Source of the DNA: Fidelibacterota bacterium
GTDB taxonomy: Bacteria > Fidelibacterota > UBA2242 > B5-G15
Direction: 5' to 3'
DNA: 6,583 bases
Assembly: GCA_003645825.1 (NCBI GenBank)
Contig: QNCQ01000101.1
Coordinates: 1 to 6,583 of the forward strand
In this document: positions 1 to 6,366 of the stretch, piece after piece
Layout: the number at the start of each line of letters is the position of its first letter
Numbering within the stretch: the first letter of the stretch is position 1
Notes under the pieces: generated by a model
Told to the model about the DNA's origin: nothing
Databases searched by the model: none
What the model saw: only the letters and a program-made list of their open reading frames with translations
Made by a program: the position numbers and the translations under genes

Positions 1-117
1 AAGGATATGGTATATGGTATGGGGATAAATGTATATGGGGTAGGGATAGATTATGCATACACTCCATATGGAGTGTTTGATAATGTGCAAAGATTTAGTG
101 TTACCTTTTCATTTTAA
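1..117 (+). CDS. PorV/PorQ-family outer-membrane beta-barrel protein, C-terminal fragment
   Basis: The frame is open from the first base to the TAA at 115-117 and gives the last 38 residues of a protein whose start lies to the left of the window. The residues alternate between polar and aromatic or aliphatic, with Gly and Tyr rich strands (G-I-N-V-Y-G-V-G-I-D-Y-A-Y). There is a turn at T-P-Y-G-V-F-D-N and a closing strand R-F-S-V-T-F-S-F ending in Phe. A terminal Phe on an amphipathic last strand is the usual outer-membrane insertion signal. The pattern 'DYAYTP.G....RFSVTFSF' is typical of the PorV/PorQ (UPF0164-like) barrels of FCB bacteria, some of which are T9SS components that shuttle or anchor cargo. 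Family assignment rests on this short tail; another barrel family is possible. It is the first visible gene of the plus-strand group and ends 36 bases before the preferred start of the next gene. Confidence 0.68.
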   Translation, partial: KDMVYGMGINVYGVGIDYAYTPYGVFDNVQRFSVTFSF

Positions 118-141
118 ATGTGGGTGGGGAAGATGATGAAA

Positions 142-146
142 AGGAG
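142..146 (+). promoter_or_regulatory. Ribosome binding site deciding the lipoprotein start
   Basis: AGGAG lies 7 bases before the ATG at 154. The in-frame ATGs at 118, 133 and 136 lie further up. The one at 118 directly abuts the previous stop (TAAATG) and has no good Shine-Dalgarno; 133 and 136 have only a weak GGGGAAG. Starting at 154 also places the signal peptide hydrophobic core directly after the N-terminal Lys, so 154 is preferred. Confidence 0.7.
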
Positions 147-153
147 TAGTAAA

Positions 154-1434
154 ATGAAAAATTCAATTATATTGGCATGTGTACTTGCTTTTGTTCTATT
201 GTTTGTTTTCTGGGGGTGTGAACCGGAATATCCGCCGAGCGTCTTTGACTGGGATGCTCCTCATTTGCCGGACCCAGTAATTGATAGTGTTGCTCCTCCT
301 GGTGGATCGTTTGAGGGTGTTGGAACAGTTGAGATATTTGGAAAGAATTTTGTTTCAGGAAAAGATTCGGTTCTTGTGTATTTTAATGGGAAAAGAGCGG
401 AAGTGCTCGAAACTTCAAAGACTCGTATTAAAGTAAAAGTACCAGTTATAATAAAATCAGATGATATTAATGTGCTGGATTCTGTTCGTATTCAGGTGGC
501 GATTATAGGTGCGTACCTATTTGGCGTATATGAACCTTATAGAGTTGCCCGTGCCGTTATTAACTATGGAAACTTTAGCGAATCTTTGAAGCCCAATGCC
601 ATCGCATGTGACAAAGACGAGAACATATATGTTGCCTGCCAGGATAGGAAAATTTATAAAGTTACTGATGAAAAAACGATGGAGGTATATGCTTCTTCTA
701 AATTTCTGCGAACGACCGGAATGAAAGTAGCATCGGATGGGTCTTTGATCATTTCTGGGAACAATAAAAAGATTTACAGAATACCCCCGGGTGGTGGAGC
801 TCCCGAGCAGATTACCTATCTTTCTGGAAAGGTAAACGATATTGATTTTGATGAAAACGGGTTATTGTATGCGGCCGGGAAGGGTGATTCTATTTATGTC
901 GTAAATATCTCAGATGGCAGTTTTAAGGGTGCTGCTGAGTATGTGGATTTTGAATTGAGGTCTTTAAGAATTTATGGTGAATATGTTTATGTTGCAGGCG
1001 AGTATGATGGAGATAATACGGAAATTCCAGGCTTTGGCGTGTGGAGGAATGAAATTTTAAATAGTAATGGCGACCTCGGGGAAAGAGAACTTGTATTTGA
1101 CTGGTCGGAGTATATGGGAGAGCCGACGCCTGAAATATTGTCTATTAATTTTGATTCTGAGGGGTATCTTTACATTGGTGCAAAAGAGTTGTATGATAAT
1201 GCAGGAGGTTATCTTGGCGGAGTAGCTTTGACTAAGATTAATATGGAAACCGGGGAAGCAGCCCCATTTTATGAGACGGTTTTATTCCCACCAGTTACAT
1301 ATATGTGTTGGGGAAATGGGGAATATATGTACATTTCCAGAAATGTGGAAAAACCCGGTGATACAACTCCGAAAGTAAGAGTGCTGAGAGCTTGGGTCGG
1401 TAAGACGGGTGCGCCATATTATGGTAGGCAGTAA
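154..1434 (+). CDS. Outer-membrane or surface lipoprotein with IPT/TIG domain and six-motif beta-propeller
   Basis: The preferred product is 426 residues from ATG 154; an open frame reaches back to ATG 118 (438 residues). Residues 1-21 form a type II-like signal peptide (Lys, then a long hydrophobic run ending F-V-F-W-G) before Cys22. The lipobox is loose, as is common in FCB bacteria. Residues 41-130 resemble an IPT/TIG Ig-like domain: P-V-I-D-S-V-A-P-P-G-G, then V-E-I-F-G-K-N-F, then V-Y-F-N-G-K-R-A. From about 147 onward six propeller-blade motifs recur: residues 147, 187, 227, 268, 328 and 381, each of the form 'D..G.LY.....IY.I', as in NHL/SMP-30-like propellers. No catalytic residues are recognised, so a binding or scaffold role is inferred. 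IPT plus NHL lipoproteins are known beside SusC/SusD glycan-uptake loci in Bacteroidetes, but no SusC or SusD gene is visible here. It sits between an outer-membrane barrel and a secreted propeller, probably in one operon. Confidence 0.85.
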   Translation: MKNSIILACVLAFVLLFVFWGCEPEYPPSVFDWDAPHLPDPVIDSVAPPGGSFEGVGTVEIFGKNFVSGKDSVLVYFNGKRAEVLETSKTRIKVKVPVIIKSDDINVLDSVRIQVAIIGAYLFGVYEPYRVARAVINYGNFSESLKPNAIACDKDENIYVACQDRKIYKVTDEKTMEVYASSKFLRTTGMKVASDGSLIISGNNKKIYRIPPGGGAPEQITYLSGKVNDIDFDENGLLYAAGKGDSIYVVNISDGSFKGAAEYVDFELRSLRIYGEYVYVAGEYDGDNTEIPGFGVWRNEILNSNGDLGERELVFDWSEYMGEPTPEILSINFDSEGYLYIGAKELYDNAGGYLGGVALTKINMETGEAAPFYETVLFPPVTYMCWGNGEYMYISRNVEKPGDTTPKVRVLRAWVGKTGAPYYGRQ

Positions 1435-1505
1435 AAATGTAAAAAATAAAGAAAGGGGGTGAGAAATTTTTAGAGGGAAATTTTTTGAAACAAACCAAGA
1501 AAAAA

Positions 1506-1511
1506 AGGAGG
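1506..1511 (+). promoter_or_regulatory. Ribosome binding site deciding the secreted propeller start
   Basis: A perfect AGGAGG lies 7 bases before the ATG at 1519, 4 before the ATG at 1516 and only 1 before the TTG at 1513. The spacing favours 1519, which begins Met-Lys-Lys directly ahead of the signal-peptide core. The 84-base gap after the lipoprotein gene shows no hairpin terminator, so co-transcription is likely. Confidence 0.75.
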
Positions 1512-1518
1512 GTTGATG

Positions 1519-2832
1519 ATGAAAAAGTTGTTATTTGTTGCAGTGTTAACTTTGCTTTTCACAACATTTGCTATGTCTCAGGTGTGGACATACGATTCTG
1601 ACTTCTTTCATGGGGGTATGCCTCATGGTGTTGTGAGAACACCTGACGGAAAAATTTGGATTGGTTGCTATGGTTATACAGATACTTTCTTTGTTGGGAA
1701 TGATACCCTTCCCTACAAGCCACTATGGGTTTATAATCCAGACGGTACCCTTGATCGAAAAATTCAGTTTTTGACTTATGAAGGTGTAACTGATACTATC
1801 TGGAATTCTTGCCGTGGATTGTCTCTTGATAATGATGGTAATGTTCTATTTACAAATTGGTATATTCTCTGGAGAATTAACTATCAAACCGGTGAAGTAA
1901 TGAACAAAGTTGTGCCTGTAGAAGGTAGTTCACTAACGGAAGCAGCCTGTGATGAAAACGGATATATTTACATTACCCATGTTGCTCCAGGTGGGAAGCC
2001 TATCTACATATATGATTCTGATTTTGAGTTGTGCAATTATGTAGTTGATTCTACAGATGTTATATCGAGGTCGCTCGTTGTTACTCCTGATGGTAGAGAT
2101 GTGTACCATGGTAGAATTTATGGTGGTGCCACGAACGGTATAATTCATTATCATAGTGACGATGGCCCGGAAGGCGAGTATTCTATTGTTGATACTTTCT
2201 TTACTCAGTGCTGGGCACAGTGTCTTGATTGGGATAACAATGGGTTGCTGTGGGTTGGTTCTTATTGGGATGTCAATGCTGGTGATTTGACCGGGTGGTA
2301 TGCTCTTGATCCAACACAGAATTGGGCAGTAGTTGATACTATCGGCCATAATATGGCAAATTACGGCTATGGTTGGATTGGTGAGCCCACACAGGGAAGA
2401 TATTATGCACCAAGAGGTATCGCATTCAGCGAAGATGGAAAAACAGCTTACACTGCGGATTTTGATGGTAATGTAATTAAGAAATGGACCAATCCCAATC
2501 CAGTAGGTCCAGGTGCCACTCCGATAACGGTTAAGATAGATGACAGTGGAGAAAAGCCTGTTATAGAGGTTAATTTCACGCTGCTGCAGAACTATCCGAA
2601 CCCATTTAACCCATCAACTGTTATCCCGTTTGTCCTCAAGACGAGACATCATGTAAAACTTTCAGTTTTTGATATGCTCGGTCGTGAAGTAAAGGTTCTT
2701 GTTGATAGAGATCTAACACCTGGCAACTACAATTATACTTTTGATGCTTCTGGTTTACCAGCTGGTGTTTATATTTACAGATTGGATGTCGATGGTAAGA
2801 TTGCTGCCAGAAGAATGCTGTATGTGAAGTAA
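1519..2832 (+). CDS. Secreted beta-propeller protein with T9SS C-terminal sorting domain
   Basis: The preferred product is 437 residues from ATG 1519 (1516 or TTG 1513 would add one or two residues). Residues 1-20 are a Sec signal peptide (M-K-K-L-L-F core, likely cut after A-M-S before Gln21). Residues 25-325 carry six blade-like motifs at about 36, 99, 140, 184, 233 and 298 (for example P-H-G-V-V-R-T-P-D-G-K-I-W-I-G and P-R-G-I-A-F-S-E-D-G-K), as in NHL or SMP-30-like propellers. No catalytic site is recognised. Residues 352-437 are a typical T9SS type A sorting domain (TIGR04183-like): L-Q-N-Y-P-N-P-F-N-P-S-T, then F-D-M-L-G-R-E-V, then L-P-A-G-V-Y-I-Y-R-L, ending K. By family knowledge such a domain directs export across the outer membrane and surface attachment or release. 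It is the last gene of the plus-strand group and is followed at once by a terminator. The ligand is unknown; a binding, sensing or adhesion role is inference. Confidence 0.88.
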   Translation: MKKLLFVAVLTLLFTTFAMSQVWTYDSDFFHGGMPHGVVRTPDGKIWIGCYGYTDTFFVGNDTLPYKPLWVYNPDGTLDRKIQFLTYEGVTDTIWNSCRGLSLDNDGNVLFTNWYILWRINYQTGEVMNKVVPVEGSSLTEAACDENGYIYITHVAPGGKPIYIYDSDFELCNYVVDSTDVISRSLVVTPDGRDVYHGRIYGGATNGIIHYHSDDGPEGEYSIVDTFFTQCWAQCLDWDNNGLLWVGSYWDVNAGDLTGWYALDPTQNWAVVDTIGHNMANYGYGWIGEPTQGRYYAPRGIAFSEDGKTAYTADFDGNVIKKWTNPNPVGPGATPITVKIDDSGEKPVIEVNFTLLQNYPNPFNPSTVIPFVLKTRHHVKLSVFDMLGREVKVLVDRDLTPGNYNYTFDASGLPAGVYIYRLDVDGKIAARRMLYVK

Positions 2833-2859
2833 GATAGTTGGAGAATAACAGTGAAGTGG

Positions 2860-2889
2860 AAAAAGGGGCTCCAAGCGAGCCCTTTTTTT
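2860..2889 (+). terminator. Rho-independent terminator ending the plus-strand operon
   Basis: GGGCTC (2866-2871) and GAGCCC (2877-2882) form a perfect 6-bp GC-rich stem around a 5-base loop (CAAGC). The stem is extended by a G-U pair and by A residues at 2860-2864 facing the T tract, and it is followed by seven T (2883-2889). It lies 28 bases after the stop of the propeller gene. On the other strand the same stem is followed by five T, so it could also stop leftward read-through from the convergent gene. Confidence 0.9.
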
Positions 2890-3113
2890 GTCTTTGAAAA
2901 GTCATTCCTTTTCTATTTCTTGAAGCCTTTAGTGTGTTTTTTAGTATGGGAAATTGTAGAAGTACTGGTTGCTATTTATTTAAAATGATATTAAGAAGAC
3001 TGAATGTGAGAGTGTCAGAATACCGGGGTGCTATAGGTGGTGAGAAAGAGTAGCCCACAAAAACCCCTAATTCCAATTTAAGGCTGTTTAATTATTTTTT
3101 CTCTCTCTTTTCC

Positions 3114-6100
3114 TCACTTAATTATTACCATTTTTCTGGAAACAGTTTCATTACCTGATTTTAGGACATAGATGTATTCACCACTGGTAAGTGTGTAGGA
3201 ATTAAACCGTACTTTGTATTGACCTTGTTGAAGCTTTCTGTTATTCAATAGTTTACAAACTTCCCTCCCACGGAGATCATAGATGACAAGAGAAACCACT
3301 TTTTCGGATGGTAATTCGAATGTAATAGTGGTTGAGCTGTTGAAAGGATTGGGATAATTCTGGTAAAGTTTAACTTTTGAGGCTATATTGGATTCTTCTT
3401 GCGTTTCAATTCCCGTGAAGACCGATTTTTTAGCTATTCGAAGTTCGTCGAAATATAATGTTCCCTCGAAACTTCCATCGGCGGTTTTTGTTATTTGAAA
3501 GCTGTCAAATCTATACTTGTCACCATCTAAGATGCCATTATTTCCAGCTACATCCCAACTTCCAACTGTATCAGGATTACTAAGTTCCCATTCAATAAGT
3601 TTCCAGCCATACCAGTCAATAGTAACCCATTTCGATACTTCGTGTGCGGTGTATGATGATCCGTGAGCCTCATCTATGGCAAACCTGAATTTATTTTTGC
3701 TACCATCGCCAAAAACGAAAAATTGTAATGTATATGTAGTATCGAATTCAAGCTGTTTAGGGTCGCCTGCAGGTAGATATTCCCTAATGAGGTATGAATC
3801 AGCAGATTCCTTCCACTTGTATTTTAAATATGCGCCTCTCTTGTGTATTGGCCTGGAAGCTGATCCGGGTAAATAATAGGTAGAGGTAAATCCGAATCTT
3901 GTTTTACTTGCGTCTATGCCTATAGTAGAACCACTTCCATCTGGTTGCCACCACGCACCTGGTAGAGAGAAATTATCAATATTTTTAATTTCATCATATT
4001 GGATTGATTTGGTTTTGAAATTAATAGTGACGCCATTTCCCATCGGATTGCCAAGGGTATCAGTTATGGTTGCACTGATATGAATCTCGTAGTTTAAAAA
4101 TGGGATCAGTGCTTCGTAAGGTCTCAAGGAGATAAGACTCCTCTTTCCATTAATTATGTTGTGGTGTAAATCTACATCGAGAGGGCCTCTATAATTTTTG
4201 AGGGAGATAAAGTCAGAAGAGGCAAAACTTTCATCGATAATTTCATTGAATTCTATATTGATTACATCTTCGATATCAAATTTCTTTGGATTTCTAAAAT
4301 TGGGATGACTTGATATCAGTACAGGACCATATATATCTACATCATTAGTCGTAAAGGTAAATGAATATGAGTCACCTGGTATCCCATCTGCGTTGCCGTC
4401 AAGTTTCTTCCCATTTACATCTCTTGCTTCCTGACTGATTATAACTGTGTATTTTTGGGCATAATCAAGGAGTTCAGGAAAATCAATTGTAAGTGACTTT
4501 CTATCCTCGGACCAGATAATTAAGTATTCTTTTTCAGGAGTTATAGTTATAGAATTTACTACAGATGAAGTATCCATGGTTTTTGAAAACGATATCCTAA
4601 TATCAATATTTATGTCTACGGTATCTCCATCGGCAGGGAAGTGGGAAATAACAGTTGGAGCAAATGATGGGATGGAATCTGTGATAACAGTGTTTGAAGG
4701 TTCAGACTCATTCCAGTATCTGTCAATAAGAGTTGCATAATAACAGTATTTACCATTAAAGTCTTGTAGCCCTGTAAATTCTTCTTCAAAAGTTATATTT
4801 GTGTCTGAAAAAGCTCTAAGGCATATTGGGTCATGGTTGGGATCAAGGGAATTTCCTCCAGAGCTATGTTCTATTCTATATACAGCAATCCACTGACCAC
4901 ATGAAAGAGTATCAGGTACTTGCACTGTAATTTTGTAATGTAAGGAATCAGTTTTCTGAATTAACAATTGAGGAGGATCAGGAGGTATATCATCAATTAG
5001 TTTTGTTGCTCTGATTTTAGTAAGTTTACTGAAGAAAGTATTACCTGCTGTTTCCCAATAGTCATATGCGTTCCAACTTCCATAACTAAAGAACTGAAAC
5101 CCATCAGTCCAATCTACTTCCCTACATGTTTCAACGATCTGGGGGTGTCTATACCATACATTATTTTCCTTAAGTATGTATGATCCAGGGCCCACGGTAT
5201 AAAGCCTACCGGCTTCTATACCTTCTTGGATCCAATATTTCCAGCAATGGGGACAATTCCCTTCAAGCATTTTATAAAAATCATCAGGTGTGGTCCAATG
5301 ATAATGCATTGGAGTAAGTTGTTCTATGTAACCCTCATTAAACCAGAGAGCAGCATCTTGAAAGACATCATGGTAACCATTCCATACTCCCCAGTTATAA
5401 CGTCCTAAAGCCGCTACAGAAAGTCTAACCCATGGTTTAACTTTTTGAATCGAATCGTGTAGTGTTCTTACGTACTCGGTGACACACCATCTCCACCACT
5501 CTTCCCAAGAGCTAAAACCTTCAGGGACTCCTCCGCTATATGGATGTTCAATGTCGAATAAGTATCTATTTGAATAATCTGTTCTTCGTAGTTCTTCGGC
5601 CATTTCCTTTGTGATCATACCATCAAGGAGTCGATTCTCATCAGCTAACTTTGCAAGGTTTGAGCCTATGTTGGAAGTTGTATATTCATTCCACCTTATA
5701 AAGTCGAGATGAAGTCCATCGATATCATAATTATTAACAATTTCCATTGCAACGTCTACTAGATAGTCTCTAACTTCTTTCAATCCTGGAGAGAGACATC
5801 GGCTCGCTGGCATAGGATTGCCATAACCATCCCGGCATACCCATTCAGGATGTTCTGCCGCTGGTGCACCAGGATGAGTACTAGAACAATGAAATACGTT
5901 AAACCATGCGTGTACCTCAATACCTCTTTTATGTGCTTCTTCTATTGTATATTGTAGAGGGTCGTAACCTGGGTTTTCGTATCCAGCATAGTATCCCCAT
6001 GGTTCGTAAGAAGAGTTGTAATAAGCAGTACCTGATTGCCTTGCCTGCCAGAGAACAGCATTCATGTTGGCCTTTTTAATGTTGTCAAGGATTTTTCTTA

Positions 6101-6251
6101 CCCTGGCTTTGTTGGTTTCAGTTGAACTATATGGATTGATATGTTCCCAGGTAATAACCCAGACTGCTCTAAATTCATTGTTATTCTCTTGTAACAAGGC
6201 TATTGATGAGAACAAAGTCAATAGGCAAAATATTTTACTTAACTTTTTCAT
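3114..6251 (-). CDS. Multidomain GHL10 (DUF187) glycoside-hydrolase-like protein with Ig, CBM-like and T9SS sorting domains
   Basis: The product is 1045 residues, starting at the ATG at 6251-6249 and ending in TGA. Residues 1-21 are a Sec signal peptide. Residues 26-415 match the GHL10/DUF187 TIM-barrel family: E-F-R-A-V-W-V, G-I-E-V-H-A-W-F-N (110-118), and D-G-L-H-L-D-F-I-R-W (178-187), whose Asp183 is a candidate catalytic acid. Another barrel-strand motif is Q-L-T-P-M-H-Y-H-W (311-319). Residues 420-525 look fibronectin III-like; 530-635 and 640-748 look like two Big_5 Ig domains. Residues 752-942 form a CBM-like beta-sandwich ending Y-F-D-E-L-R-I, and 957-1045 are a T9SS sorting domain (Y-Q-N-Y-P-N-P-F-N-S-S-T). 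The best-known GHL10 member is E. coli DigH (YddW), a lipoprotein that cuts peptidoglycan glycan strands lacking stem peptides. A glycan-hydrolase role is therefore likely, but peptidoglycan versus an external polysaccharide cannot be told. It is far longer than DigH because of the accessory modules. It is transcribed alone, tail to tail with the propeller operon. Confidence 0.92.
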   Translation of the reverse strand: MKKLSKIFCLLTLFSSIALLQENNNEFRAVWVITWEHINPYSSTETNKARVRKILDNIKKANMNAVLWQARQSGTAYYNSSYEPWGYYAGYENPGYDPLQYTIEEAHKRGIEVHAWFNVFHCSSTHPGAPAAEHPEWVCRDGYGNPMPASRCLSPGLKEVRDYLVDVAMEIVNNYDIDGLHLDFIRWNEYTTSNIGSNLAKLADENRLLDGMITKEMAEELRRTDYSNRYLFDIEHPYSGGVPEGFSSWEEWWRWCVTEYVRTLHDSIQKVKPWVRLSVAALGRYNWGVWNGYHDVFQDAALWFNEGYIEQLTPMHYHWTTPDDFYKMLEGNCPHCWKYWIQEGIEAGRLYTVGPGSYILKENNVWYRHPQIVETCREVDWTDGFQFFSYGSWNAYDYWETAGNTFFSKLTKIRATKLIDDIPPDPPQLLIQKTDSLHYKITVQVPDTLSCGQWIAVYRIEHSSGGNSLDPNHDPICLRAFSDTNITFEEEFTGLQDFNGKYCYYATLIDRYWNESEPSNTVITDSIPSFAPTVISHFPADGDTVDINIDIRISFSKTMDTSSVVNSITITPEKEYLIIWSEDRKSLTIDFPELLDYAQKYTVIISQEARDVNGKKLDGNADGIPGDSYSFTFTTNDVDIYGPVLISSHPNFRNPKKFDIEDVINIEFNEIIDESFASSDFISLKNYRGPLDVDLHHNIINGKRSLISLRPYEALIPFLNYEIHISATITDTLGNPMGNGVTINFKTKSIQYDEIKNIDNFSLPGAWWQPDGSGSTIGIDASKTRFGFTSTYYLPGSASRPIHKRGAYLKYKWKESADSYLIREYLPAGDPKQLEFDTTYTLQFFVFGDGSKNKFRFAIDEAHGSSYTAHEVSKWVTIDWYGWKLIEWELSNPDTVGSWDVAGNNGILDGDKYRFDSFQITKTADGSFEGTLYFDELRIAKKSVFTGIETQEESNIASKVKLYQNYPNPFNSSTTITFELPSEKVVSLVIYDLRGREVCKLLNNRKLQQGQYKVRFNSYTLTSGEYIYVLKSGNETVSRKMVIIK

Positions 6252-6255
6252 AACG

Positions 6256-6262
6256 CCCTCTC
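6256..6262 (-). promoter_or_regulatory. Weak ribosome binding site of the GHL10 gene
   Basis: Read on the minus strand, GAGAGGG precedes the ATG at 6251 with a 4-base spacer. It is an imperfect Shine-Dalgarno with slightly short spacing. The start is still favoured because it begins Met-Lys-Lys-Leu directly before a clean signal-peptide core. Confidence 0.5.
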
Positions 6263-6281
6263 ACTTCAACGTTCCCATTTG

Positions 6282-6289
6282 CAAATATA
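6282..6289 (-). promoter_or_regulatory. Possible Bacteroidetes-type -7 promoter element of the GHL10 gene
   Basis: The minus strand reads TATATTTG here, a match to the TAnnTTTG -7 element used by the Bacteroidetes primary sigma factor. Transcription would start about 25 bases before the GHL10 ATG. No convincing -33 TTTG element is visible at the expected distance, so the call is tentative. An 18-base dyad (6287-6304) overlaps its upstream side. Confidence 0.28.
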
Positions 6290-6328
6290 ACAATATTATG
6301 TTATGTTTACTAACCATAATTTTATGTT
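6287..6328. repeat. AT-rich dyads and three TTATGTT repeats upstream of the GHL10 gene
   Basis: ATAACA (6287-6292) and TGTTAT (6299-6304) form a perfect 6-bp inverted repeat with a 6-base spacer. The heptamer TTATGTT occurs at 6296, 6301 and 6322, the last two being 21 bases (two helical turns) apart. A second imperfect dyad, AAC(C)ATAA with TTAT(G)TT, spans 6312-6328. They lie 36-77 bases ahead of the GHL10 start and could be an operator, although AT-rich sequence produces such patterns by chance. Confidence 0.35.
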
Positions 6329-6335
6329 TTAAGGG

Positions 6336-6360
6336 TAGTGTTCCCGCAATAAAATAGTGG
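6336..6360. repeat. Possible terminal inverted repeat (one end) of an insertion sequence
   Basis: The sequence TAGTGTTCCCGCAATAAAAT and the bases just after it lie 6-30 bases beyond the stop of the putative transposase fragment, where the end of an insertion sequence is expected. It is more GC-rich and more structured than the AT-rich bases to its left, and it begins with a TG-containing block as many insertion-sequence ends do. The partner copy would be outside the window, so this is inference from position and appearance only. Confidence 0.22.
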
Positions 6361-6366
6361 TAGCTT

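Noticed and set aside
1463..1486. Direct repeat GAAATTTTT (1463-1471 and 1477-1486) between the two propeller genes, considered as an operator or terminator.
   Set aside because: It is a short AT-rich direct repeat without dyad symmetry, a likely chance pattern in a leader region.
1933..2349. 138-codon minus-strand open frame inside the secreted propeller gene.
   Set aside because: It lies wholly opposite a well-supported coding frame, lacks a ribosome binding site and any family resemblance.
2888..3046. Open frame of about 51 codons on the plus strand between the terminator and the convergent gene, with an internal ATG giving about 35 residues.
   Set aside because: It has no Shine-Dalgarno, no recognisable domain, an irregular composition, and lies directly behind a strong terminator; treated as chance.
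3065..3083. Weak inverted repeat (CCTAATT with AATTTAAGG) followed on the minus strand by a short T run, a possible terminator of the GHL10 gene.
   Set aside because: The pairing needs two bulges and leaves a 2-base loop, so it is not a plausible hairpin.
5244..5255. CPHC read as a DsbA-like thioredoxin active site.
   Set aside because: The surrounding residues belong to a GHL10 TIM barrel and there is no thioredoxin fold context.
6064..6357. 97-codon plus-strand open frame overlapping the start of the GHL10 gene.
   Set aside because: Most of it is antisense to the signal peptide and barrel start of the GHL10 protein and it shows no recognisable domain or ribosome binding site.
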